Shown here in pieces: positions 1 to 6,464 of a stretch of DNA of 8,158 bases (positions are counted from its first letter, which is position 1; the number at the start of each line of letters is the position of its first letter). The translations under genes and the position numbers were made by a program. The notes beneath the pieces are model-generated. The model worked only from the letters and a program-made list of their open reading frames with translations, was not told where the DNA came from and made no database searches. Origin of the DNA: an uncultured Lachnospiraceae bacterium (GTDB taxonomy: Bacteria > Bacillota > Clostridia > Lachnospirales > Lachnospiraceae); the NCBI GenBank assembly GCA_937877165.1, contig CALEFO010000033.1, forward strand, positions 1 to 8,158. Direction: 5' to 3'.

Positions 1-262
1 TCGAGCAGAACGTATAGCTTGGCAGAATTACCTCGTCCCCCGGCTGAATATGGGACAGATGCGCCGCCATCTCGAGCGCAGAGGTTCCGCTTGTTGTCAT
101 CAGACACTCGGCTGTTCCGGTTCTCTCCTCCACCCAGGCCTTGCATTTCTTCGTAAACGGTCCATCTCCGCAAATCTTGTGATTAACCTCGCAGGCCTGC
201 CGCAGATATTCCATCTCAGAGTCAACATACGGCGGAATATTAAAAGGGATTCGAATTTCCAT
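1..262 (-). CDS. wecE: dTDP-4-amino-4,6-dideoxygalactose transaminase (WecE/RffA-type), N-terminal 87 residues; runs off the left edge
   Basis: Translating the minus strand from the ATG at 262 gives an open frame to the window edge that begins MEIRIPFNIPPYVDSEMEYL. Recognisable elements are IPFNIPP at the N-terminus, CGDGPFTKKC (about residues 34-43), the TTSGTSALEMAA stretch (about 58-69) and IQPGDEVILPSYTF (about 73-86). This order and wording match the DegT/DnrJ/EryC1/StrS PLP-dependent sugar aminotransferases, and specifically the WecE/RffA branch (IPFN, GDG-FT, IQPGDEVI-PSYTF). Those enzymes convert dTDP-4-keto-6-deoxyglucose to dTDP-4-amino-4,6-dideoxygalactose with glutamate as amino donor, in the cytoplasm. 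The PLP-binding lysine lies outside the window, so activity cannot be judged. An AGAAAGGAAC Shine-Dalgarno lies a few bases before the ATG. It is the last visible gene of the glycan cluster and implies that the glycan contains a 4-aminodideoxy sugar. Family assignment is strong; the exact substrate is inferred. Confidence 0.85.
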   Translation of the reverse strand, partial: MEIRIPFNIPPYVDSEMEYLRQACEVNHKICGDGPFTKKCKAWVEERTGTAECLMTTSGTSALEMAAHLSHIQPGDEVILPSYTFCS

Positions 263-296
263 GCTGTTCCTTTCTGCCACAGATGATTGCGGCAAA

Positions 297-330
297 TGAG
301 GAGAATTCCGCAAGGGCGGATTCTCCGAAT
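297..330 (-). repeat. 34-base hairpin repeat, copy A (intergenic)
   Basis: On the minus strand the unit starts ATTCGG and ends CCTCA. It folds into an 11-bp stem (plus-strand 300-311 with 316-326) with one bulged base (307) and a 4-base loop (312-315). It lies in the 109-base gap between the 616-residue membrane protein and wecE. It aligns without gaps to the unit at 2236-2269 with 26 of 34 bases identical. All six stem differences form three compensatory pairs, and the other two differences are in the loop. No T-run follows the stem, so it is not a classical intrinsic terminator. Function unknown: it could be an RNA processing or stability hairpin, or a REP-like mobile palindrome. Confidence 0.75.
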
Positions 331-334
331 ATGA

Positions 335-352
335 GAGCAGAATGCCCTGCTC
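335..352 (-). other. Small perfect hairpin next to repeat copy A
   Basis: GAGCAG, a 6-base loop, then CTGCTC form a perfect 6-bp stem on the minus strand, between the stop codon of the membrane protein (372-374) and repeat copy A. An alternative stem (CCTGC with GCAGG, about 343-358) uses part of the same bases, so the two are mutually exclusive. With the repeat it makes this 109-base gap unusually rich in potential RNA structure. There is no T-tract. A stem this short can arise by chance. Confidence 0.35.
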
Positions 353-371
353 CAGGCAGGAGAACGCAACA

Positions 372-2222
372 TCAGTCACATTCGGGTGCCACTTTAATGA
401 TATAGTGTTCGCTCTGATAGGCGGTTTTGTACCCGCACTCTTCCAGATAATTCCAAAGGATCACGGCCTTGCGTTCTTCTTGTCTGCCGCCCCTTAACGC
501 GGCGAGTTCTTCATCCGTGTAGGCATGATCCGCATCCGTGTGCAGGATCACAACCGGAAGCTTTTCGAGATGCCCCGCAAGAGCAATCCCGCCAAGCTCT
601 GTCATTTCCTTCCGGAACGTCTCCTCCGGAAAGCTTGCAAGATCCGGCCATGAGGTCGAAAGTCCCGGCTCCATCTCAAACAGATATCCGAGCCCCGGCG
701 CATCCCCATAGGAAATCAGCTTCCGATCCGTGAGCCCGTTTTCCCGAAGGAACGTATATGCCCCCACCAGATCCGCCGCATTCTCCGGCGTCGTCCGCAT
801 TCCCTTCGTCCGCGGAAGATCCGCCTGCGCGGTCCGTGCCCTGCCGTCCGTCCCATCGCGGAAGGAATAAAAGCCGTGAAAAAGTGTTCCCTGCACCATC
901 AGCGCCAGAATCAGTGCCATGGTCATGCAGCGCCACGGGAAATGCACTTCCCTTCTCCGGAACTCCTGCCAGATTCTCCGGAACATCCACAGCGCAAACG
1001 GCGCAATGAGGAACAGGTCCAGCAGAATCGGGAAGGTATAATTGTTCGAACCGAACGGAAGCAGCAGAATCAGAAGGAGCGACATCGCCGCAAGAAACCG
1101 TTCATCCGTCGTCGCCCCGAACCCGCCGGCAATTCCGACCGCATCGAGAACAATTCCCAGAATCACGAACATCATGGCAAGAGTAAACATGCACCAGTAG
1201 TCGCGGTAGTTCGTCGTAAACACTCCGTGCCCCCAGTAGAACCGGAAAAGGACCAGAATCCCTGCCAAATACAGAAGTCTTTTTATCCCACGGTTTCCTC
1301 GAAGAACCGGCATTGCGAAGAAGAACATCCCGGCGATCACGCAGGCCGCCATAATCAGCATCCAGCGAAGGGCCGAGCCGTATGCATCCAGCGTCGTAGT
1401 CAGCATATCTGTAAAGGTATAATCTCCGCCGATTCCGAACAGCTCCATAATAGCGGACAGCCAGGTTCTGAATCCGTATTCCAATGAAATCCAGGAAAGA
1501 ACCGCCCCCGCTCCGGCCGCATATCCAAGAAGGCAGGCTCCGGTGTCCCTTCGGACCTCTCCGGCCTTTCTCTCAGACCAGTACTCCTCCATCCAGACTG
1601 CAAGGATCAAAACCACCTGCAGCGCGTTGGAAAAGCGGACGAATACATTGATGCCAAGAAGTGCCCCCGCTGCCGCGTACCAGCCGCGTCGTCTCGGAAC
1701 TCCATTCACTGCCCGGAACAGGCAAAGGCAGGCAAAGGTCAGCAGCACATAGGAAAGTACGTTGTAAAGAATGACCGTCGGACACCAGAAAAGAGACTCT
1801 GCGAGCATCTCCCCCAGGAATACCATCCAGCCAGGGATCATTCTCTGCAGCGTATAATAGGAGGCAAGCGCCGCGGCCGAAACAAAAAGCGCCGTCTTGA
1901 CATTCATTGCCAAAAGTCCCGCCCCGCCCGGCAGAAGCGTCAGAAACGCTCCCACCTTATTGGCAAGAAAGGTTGCAAAAAACCACATGCCGTCCTTCAG
2001 GGTCAGATAGTTGCCAAGGCTGTATCCCGCATCCGTGACATCAATGCCGCTGAAGGTTCCCCAAAGCGGCCATACCGCCAGAAGAACTGGAAACAGGTAA
2101 CGCTCCAGTAAGTCCTGATATCCTGCTGCCCCCTTCAGGATCCGCCGCAGCCCAGAATCTGCGCTTCCTGATTCGGAACCGGTCACTCCGCTTTCGTTTT
2201 CCCTGCACGCAGCCTTGCTCAT
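372..2222 (-). CDS. Polytopic membrane protein with extracytoplasmic C-terminal domain, GT-C glycosyltransferase-like (616 aa)
   Basis: I do not recognise a named gene. The protein has about 12 hydrophobic segments between residues 43 and 450, then a soluble C-terminal domain of about 165 residues (DLVGAYTFLRENG, LISYGDAPGLGYLFEMEPG, STSWPDL). The first extracytoplasmic loop has GIDVTDAGYSLGNY (59-72). An acidic motif in that loop is where GT-C enzymes (PMT/ArnT-like, polyprenyl-phosphate-sugar donors) keep their catalytic acid, so D61 or D64 is a candidate. This architecture and the glycan neighbours suggest a membrane glycosyltransferase acting outside the membrane, but a glycan-processing protein without transferase activity is possible. 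Start choice: ATG at 2222 has GAGGT six bases upstream and leaves repeat copy B intergenic. A frame-open ATG at 2315 (647 aa) would overlap the upstream gene by 19 bases and translate the hairpin repeat into a Pro/Arg-rich N-terminus, so I prefer 2222. Confidence 0.8.
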   Translation of the reverse strand: MSKAACRENESGVTGSESGSADSGLRRILKGAAGYQDLLERYLFPVLLAVWPLWGTFSGIDVTDAGYSLGNYLTLKDGMWFFATFLANKVGAFLTLLPGGAGLLAMNVKTALFVSAAALASYYTLQRMIPGWMVFLGEMLAESLFWCPTVILYNVLSYVLLTFACLCLFRAVNGVPRRRGWYAAAGALLGINVFVRFSNALQVVLILAVWMEEYWSERKAGEVRRDTGACLLGYAAGAGAVLSWISLEYGFRTWLSAIMELFGIGGDYTFTDMLTTTLDAYGSALRWMLIMAACVIAGMFFFAMPVLRGNRGIKRLLYLAGILVLFRFYWGHGVFTTNYRDYWCMFTLAMMFVILGIVLDAVGIAGGFGATTDERFLAAMSLLLILLLPFGSNNYTFPILLDLFLIAPFALWMFRRIWQEFRRREVHFPWRCMTMALILALMVQGTLFHGFYSFRDGTDGRARTAQADLPRTKGMRTTPENAADLVGAYTFLRENGLTDRKLISYGDAPGLGYLFEMEPGLSTSWPDLASFPEETFRKEMTELGGIALAGHLEKLPVVILHTDADHAYTDEELAALRGGRQEERKAVILWNYLEECGYKTAYQSEHYIIKVAPECD

Positions 2223-2228
2223 TCTTAT

Positions 2229-2233
2229 ACCTC
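2229..2233 (-). promoter_or_regulatory. Ribosome binding site GAGGT that decides the start of the 616-aa membrane protein
   Basis: GAGGT lies six bases upstream of the ATG at 2222. The same bases can form a 4-bp stem, CCTC-AGC-GAGG (2230-2240). The CC of that CCTC is also the last CC of the repeat copy B stem. The two folds therefore exclude each other: the large hairpin leaves the Shine-Dalgarno free, and the small stem would cover it. The small stem is weak, so a regulatory role is speculative. Confidence 0.55.
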
Positions 2234-2235
2234 GC

Positions 2236-2269
2236 TGAGGCAAAATCCGCACAGGCGGTTTTGCCGAAT
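2236..2269 (-). repeat. 34-base hairpin repeat, copy B (intergenic, just upstream of a ribosome binding site)
   Basis: Same architecture as the unit at 297-330: ATTCGG start, 11-bp stem (plus-strand 2239-2250 with 2255-2265), one bulged base (2246), 4-base loop (2251-2254), CCTCA end. Stem differences from copy A are C-G for A-T, A-T for G-C and A-T for T-A, all preserving pairing. It sits in the 74-base gap between the acyltransferase stop (2297-2299) and the ATG at 2222, three bases from the Shine-Dalgarno. No T-run follows it. Confidence 0.75.
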
Positions 2270-2296
2270 GCGGCCGCCGGTGCGCCAGCACCGATG

Positions 2297-3379
2297 CTAC
2301 TGTTTTTTCCTGCATAGCCTTTCCACTCCATCAAACAGAAGATGCCGAAGCCCATCCACCGCGCTGCATACAATGTACACGAGCAGTGCACAGCCGAGCA
2401 CCCACAGGAAGAACAGCGGCGCCGGTGTTGTCTGTACGGAAACTCCTGCTCGTTCAGCCAGGACCTGCGGCCAGCCTGGAAGAAGATCCGCATGACACTG
2501 AATCAGGTACACACCGAAGGTAAGCGGGGAAAGACTCCGGATCAGCCGGGCTCCTCTTTTCTCCGGAATCCGGATTCCCCGGAACGTCAGGAACAGTCCG
2601 CAGGATGCCGTCACTGCGAACAGATAATTGTAATGAAACGGGGCATCCATCAGATAAGAAAAGCTCCCCGTCTTCGCGTGAAGAAAAGAAGCACTGATCT
2701 GCACGATGGCCGAAACCGCGCAGCTTCCAAAATAAAGAAGTACCGCTCCCTTCATGGAAGAAAACCTCTTCGGAGCACCATACTGCCGAAGATATGCTGC
2801 AATCAGGAACAGGAGCAGGAAAAAGCCAAAATCATACCCTTGTCCGTCCTGCGTCAGCTGAAACGGAAGAATCGTCTTCAGAACACATTCATAGATAAGA
2901 AGCCCTCCGATGACGCCGCGCAGTGTCCTGCGGTCCACTCTTTTCACTGCTGCCACAAGGAGCGGTGCCAGAACTTCCATCATCACGAAGGCCGTGACAA
3001 ACCAGTAGTGCCCCATCATGACAGGAAGGACATAGCGGGCAAGCTCCCAGATGCTCTCCTTGGGCGGAACCGCTCCAACCGTCCGCAGAACCAGATGAAT
3101 GCCCATGGAGTAGAACCAGACCTTTGCAAGAATATGAAAAAGCCGGGATGCCCGAAATTCTTCCGAGGTGTCATAATACCCGCTGATCATCACGTAGGTA
3201 GCAACAACCGGAACGCACAGGCTCTCCAGAACGGATCCCGCGATGCGAAGTCCAGTGACGGTGTTTCCCTCCAGCAAAATGGCATCACTCCAGTACAGGA
3301 TGTGCAGAATGGTGATTCCCAACATCGACACAATCCGCAAAAGCTCCATATTCGCCTGTCTGACCGTTTTTGTCTTCAT
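2297..3379 (-). CDS. Acyltransferase family 3 membrane protein (OafA/WecH-like O-acyltransferase, 360 aa)
   Basis: The N-terminus R7-x-x-N10-x-E12-x-x-R15 followed by a first membrane helix containing H26 (LHILYW) is the signature opening of acyltransferase_3 proteins, which move acetyl or succinyl groups onto surface sugars or lipids. Other family marks are GHYWFVTAF (about 123-131) and SPLTFGVYLIQCH (about 284-296). In the last motif the usual YLIH reads YLIQCH, a small departure. About ten hydrophobic segments fill the 360 residues, the normal size. The ATG at 3379 has GGAG eight bases upstream and lies 15 bases after the ABC transporter stop, so the two genes are very likely cotranscribed. 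Acylation of a glycan unit made by this cluster is the natural reading. The acyl group and acceptor cannot be read from the sequence. Confidence 0.87.
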   Translation of the reverse strand: MKTKTVRQANMELLRIVSMLGITILHILYWSDAILLEGNTVTGLRIAGSVLESLCVPVVATYVMISGYYDTSEEFRASRLFHILAKVWFYSMGIHLVLRTVGAVPPKESIWELARYVLPVMMGHYWFVTAFVMMEVLAPLLVAAVKRVDRRTLRGVIGGLLIYECVLKTILPFQLTQDGQGYDFGFFLLLFLIAAYLRQYGAPKRFSSMKGAVLLYFGSCAVSAIVQISASFLHAKTGSFSYLMDAPFHYNYLFAVTASCGLFLTFRGIRIPEKRGARLIRSLSPLTFGVYLIQCHADLLPGWPQVLAERAGVSVQTTPAPLFFLWVLGCALLVYIVCSAVDGLRHLLFDGVERLCRKKQ

Positions 3380-3394
3380 CTGCCACTCTCCGGA

Positions 3395-5152
3395 TCACCG
3401 CTCACGAACGACGTTCTGTCCCTCCACGCGGTACACCATGTCGCACTTCTTAATCGTCTCCAGGCGATGCGCAATGATGATCAGCGTCTTGCGGCCGTGC
3501 AGCCGATTGACGCTCTCCATGATCGCCGCCTCTGTCTCATTGTCCAGTGCCGATGTCGCCTCATCCAGAACCAAAACCTCCGGATCCTCGAAAAGAGCCC
3601 GCGCAATTCCGATTCTCTGCTTCTGGCCGCCGGAGAACCGGATGCCGTTCTGACCGATCCTCGTATCAAGTCCTTCCGGAAGCGAGCGCACATGCTCGTC
3701 CAGCTGCGCCTCCTTCAGCGCTCTCCAGACCTTCTCATCGTCAATATCCTTCTCCGGAACACCAAAGGCCACATTTTTCCGGATCGTCGTATCCAGCATG
3801 TATATTGACTGCGGAATGTAGCCGATGTTGCGCAGCCATCCGCGGTAGTTCGTCTGAACATCCACGCCATCCGCCAGAATTTTGCCTTTCTCCGGCTTCA
3901 GAAGTCCCAGCATGATATTGATCAGGGTCGTCTTGCCGCCTCCGGATGAGCCAACGATACCAATGGACTTGCCCACCGGAAAGGTTACACTCGCGTGGTC
4001 AAAAATTTTCATATCCGAATCCGGATAATGGTACACGATATCCTTCAATTGAATTTCCGAGAGCACCGGGAGCTTTTCTGCCACATCGCCGGGATCGTAA
4101 TCCTCCACGCGGTAGGAAATATTCTTGTCGTGAATCTCCTCCTGAAGATTTTCGCTGACATTGTCGAGGAACGGCTGAAAATAGGAAATATTCGTCATAT
4201 ACGTATTCATGCGGTTCGCCGACGGAAGAAGTCTTGCCGCCGCGAGCGCGAATGCCGTCAGCTGCGGGACGAGTGCAGTCAGATCACCGGATCCGCCCAG
4301 CACCTGCACCAGCATGTACAGGATGATGCCTGTCATGAAAATCCACTCGATGAGAAGCCGCGGTGTCGAGCTGTAGAGACTGTACTTCTGCACGGCATTG
4401 ACATAGCCGTTGCCGCACTTGGAATACTCATTGATGAAATAGTTCTCGCGGTTTGCGATCTTGATCTCCTTGACCGCGTCCACGGATTCCGCAATCCACT
4501 GATAAAGGCCGGAATAGTAATCCTGATTTTCCTTTCCCGCCTTGATCATGACCGGCTTCAGGAACTTCTTGATGATCAGAAGAACCAGAACCAGAAGAAC
4601 CGCAATCGTCACCGTCATGACAGGATCCACCGCTACGAGAACCGCGACCAGAATGAGGAAGACGATGACCTCCGAGGTCATCTGCAGGATATTCAGGATC
4701 AATGCATATACATTATTGATGTCCGAGGTGATGTTGCGCTGAATGATCGCTGTGTTGGCATTCAAATAGTACTCATAGGGCCGCTTCATGAAATTAATCA
4801 TCATGCGGTTACTCGTCTCGAACTGGTTCTTATAGATGAACCGGAGCAGCACCTTCTGCTCCAGGAACAGATAAATATTCTTCAGGGCAAAGACAATCAC
4901 AATGGCGATCATCATCATCACCGCAAACTGCCGCATGCTCTGCGCCCCGCAGATTCGGTACAGGTCACCCATATGATATTTGTTGTCCAGAATGGACTGC
5001 GGATCAATGATGGCCTGCATGATCGGAATGACCAGTGTAATGCCAAGAGCTTCCAGAACTGCGCCGATCAGCATGACGAAGACCAGAAGCACCATGGTGA
5101 CCTTCTGCTTATGATCCAGCAGCTGGTTAATTTTCTTGAATGATTTCAGCAT
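3395..5152 (-). CDS. ABC transporter, fused membrane and ATPase domains, PglK-like lipid-linked oligosaccharide flippase (585 aa)
   Basis: The N-terminal half is a type I exporter membrane domain with about six helices (near 18-45, 76-96, 150-175, 176-195, 262-285, 290-310). The C-terminal ATPase has Walker A GSSGGGKTT (401-409), signature FSGGQKQR (506-513, F replacing the usual L), Walker B VLVLDEATSALD with D530/E531, and the H-loop His562 (IIIAHRLE). All catalytic residues are present, so it should be active as a homodimer. LLPSANR (308-314), followed by a SYFQPFLDN-x-SENLQEE linker, resembles Campylobacter PglK, the flippase for undecaprenyl-linked heptasaccharide. Together with the glycosyltransferase genes this favours glycan-lipid flipping over drug export, though general MsbA-type lipid export remains possible. 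The ATG at 5152 lies 11 bases after the preceding stop. The nearest Shine-Dalgarno-like AAGGA is about 15 bases away, so translation may depend on coupling. Confidence 0.9.
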   Translation of the reverse strand: MLKSFKKINQLLDHKQKVTMVLLVFVMLIGAVLEALGITLVIPIMQAIIDPQSILDNKYHMGDLYRICGAQSMRQFAVMMMIAIVIVFALKNIYLFLEQKVLLRFIYKNQFETSNRMMINFMKRPYEYYLNANTAIIQRNITSDINNVYALILNILQMTSEVIVFLILVAVLVAVDPVMTVTIAVLLVLVLLIIKKFLKPVMIKAGKENQDYYSGLYQWIAESVDAVKEIKIANRENYFINEYSKCGNGYVNAVQKYSLYSSTPRLLIEWIFMTGIILYMLVQVLGGSGDLTALVPQLTAFALAAARLLPSANRMNTYMTNISYFQPFLDNVSENLQEEIHDKNISYRVEDYDPGDVAEKLPVLSEIQLKDIVYHYPDSDMKIFDHASVTFPVGKSIGIVGSSGGGKTTLINIMLGLLKPEKGKILADGVDVQTNYRGWLRNIGYIPQSIYMLDTTIRKNVAFGVPEKDIDDEKVWRALKEAQLDEHVRSLPEGLDTRIGQNGIRFSGGQKQRIGIARALFEDPEVLVLDEATSALDNETEAAIMESVNRLHGRKTLIIIAHRLETIKKCDMVYRVEGQNVVRER

Positions 5153-5163
5153 ATGACAGACAA

Positions 5164-6321
5164 TTATCCTTCCCTGCGCTCTCCCGCGCTCCTTCGATCT
5201 CCGATATCTTTCCGTTCAGTATCAATCTTCTGCCCGCTGTGGCTTCCGGCATCACGGTGGAGCGAAGGCTCCTCATACCGGTCCATGAACTCATCCCCAA
5301 GGTAGAGCTTTTCCCTCGCGCAGTGAATCGACGACGGAACCGTGTACACCGTCACCACTCTTTCGAACTCCATTCCAAGATCCGCACAGACAAAATTCAG
5401 GATTTCCATCGGAAAGGCACCGTCCAGCACAATGTACTCCGGAAAAAGCTTCCGATAATCCAGAACGTCGCGCGGATGCGGCTTGATCAGAATCACACCA
5501 TCCCCCGCATATTCCCGGATCATGTCGCGGAAAAGCTTCTCTCGCATCGCAAGGTCTCTGCACAAAGGTTCTGTCAGAATCAGCGACACCGGTCTTTCTT
5601 CTTCCCTGGCCTTCTGCAGCGTCTTTTCCAAATCGTCCCGGTTCTCAATGAAAAGACGAATGAGCGTTCTTCTCCCTTCCGCACTGAGCTTCTCCACAAG
5701 CCCCTCGCGGGAAACCTCCCGCATTTTGGAAATCGGATGATCCAACGCTTCGATGCTGTTGACCTCCATATCGATACAGTATTTGCCATATCCGTTCTGA
5801 ATAAAGATCAGGCCGAGCGCCGCCATCGCCGCCTTCAGGCGGAAGTGTCCCCGGTTGTCATAGCGGGCCGTATCGTAATAACGGATGCAGTCGAGACCGT
5901 CCTCCACCGCGTGATAGCGGATTTTCTTCCGACTCAGGTAATACCCGATGGGGTCTGAATCACAGAATACATAGATGTCACGATATTCCCGAAAATTCAC
6001 CGGAACATAGGGCTCCTCCAGGTCACCGAGCCTTCTGCAGAACCGTATGCGGTTCCAAAGATTTCCCGGAAGAGAACCCGTGTCCTTCTTCAGCTCCGTC
6101 AGCTCGTCAAAAAAGGAAAACGGCTTCTCATCGAACCAGTACACAGCCTCAAACAGGCCGCTCTTTTCCGCTCTCTCCTTCAGATTCCCGAAATTATTGG
6201 ACATCCTGGAGAGCACGAGTGCTGCCTTTCCCTGCTGCTCCTTCGGAAGATTCAGTTCCTTCAGGCAGGTCACATATACGTGATAGAAGGTGTGACAAAC
6301 ATAGATTCGTTCCTTCTGCAT
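5164..6321 (-). CDS. Glycosyltransferase family 52 protein (sialyltransferase-like GT-B fold, 385 aa)
   Basis: MQKERIYVCHTFYHVYVTCL opens the protein like a Rossmann strand followed by the TFYH/Y pattern of GT52. Family-like motifs follow: DIYVFCDSDPIGYYL (115-129), VEDGLD (139-144), SLILTEPL (246-253), ILIKPHPRD (277-285) and VPSSIHCAREK (328-338). GT52 includes the Neisseria lipooligosaccharide sialyltransferase, but Firmicute members sit in many capsule or teichoic loci and their donors are often unknown. No CMP-sialate genes are visible here, so sialylation should not be assumed. The ATG at 6321 is preceded by AGAAAGGAAA about ten bases upstream. A TTG at 6393 would only add a basic tail with no family match. 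The last 30 residues (about 355-385) are Arg/Asp/Glu/Ser-rich and look disordered. It is the first gene of the tight glycan operon. Confidence 0.85.
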   Translation of the reverse strand: MQKERIYVCHTFYHVYVTCLKELNLPKEQQGKAALVLSRMSNNFGNLKERAEKSGLFEAVYWFDEKPFSFFDELTELKKDTGSLPGNLWNRIRFCRRLGDLEEPYVPVNFREYRDIYVFCDSDPIGYYLSRKKIRYHAVEDGLDCIRYYDTARYDNRGHFRLKAAMAALGLIFIQNGYGKYCIDMEVNSIEALDHPISKMREVSREGLVEKLSAEGRRTLIRLFIENRDDLEKTLQKAREEERPVSLILTEPLCRDLAMREKLFRDMIREYAGDGVILIKPHPRDVLDYRKLFPEYIVLDGAFPMEILNFVCADLGMEFERVVTVYTVPSSIHCAREKLYLGDEFMDRYEEPSLHRDAGSHSGQKIDTERKDIGDRRSAGERREG

Positions 6322-6374
6322 TCCGCCGGTTTCCTTTCTGCTGAATCTATGACTTCTTCCATACCGGTATTTCA

Positions 6375-6401
6375 ATCGTAAATATGCCCGCAAGCGGTCA
6401 A
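6375..6401 (-). promoter_or_regulatory. Weak candidate promoter for the glycan operon
   Basis: In the AT-richer 143-base gap between cdd and the GT52 gene, TTGACC (6396-6401, one mismatch to TTGACA) is followed after 15 bases by TACGAT (6375-6380, four of six matches to TATAAT). The spacing is two bases short of ideal. A perfect 10-base palindrome, ATACCGGTAT (6361-6370), lies just downstream and could be an operator, or chance. This is the most likely place for the operon promoter because of the gap length and the change of gene function, but the boxes themselves are poor. Confidence 0.25.
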
Positions 6402-6464
6402 TTCACTCTTAAAATCCACATGTGCTGAATAAAATACATTCTACCACAACAGGGAGTTTGACGC

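Noticed and set aside
297..330. Repeat copy A as an intrinsic terminator for the membrane-protein gene
   Set aside because: The stem is good but no T-run follows on either strand, and the same structure occurs directly before a ribosome binding site in copy B.
100..372. Minus-strand open frame of 90 codons in the wecE region
   Set aside because: Out of frame with the strongly conserved aminotransferase sequence and covers the hairpin repeat; a shadow.
2342..3808. Long plus-strand open frame (488 codons) running antisense across the acyltransferase and the end of the ABC gene
   Set aside because: The translation is Arg/His/Gln/Pro-rich without any domain, spans two well-supported genes and has no ribosome site; it is a shadow of codon bias.
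3995..5143. Plus-strand open frame (382 codons) antisense to the ABC flippase
   Set aside because: The product is full of His, Asn and Asp runs (such as HHHH) and mirrors the ABC gene codons; no family resemblance.
6322..6393. TTG-initiated N-terminal extension of the GT52 protein
   Set aside because: Adds a basic, non-conserved stretch through the likely promoter region; the ATG at 6321 has a good Shine-Dalgarno and the family-typical first strand follows it.
6384..6403. CCGC-TT-GCGG in the pre-operon gap as a third copy of the hairpin repeat
   Set aside because: Only the 4-bp core is shared; the outer stem, bulge and flanking ATTC/TCA are absent.
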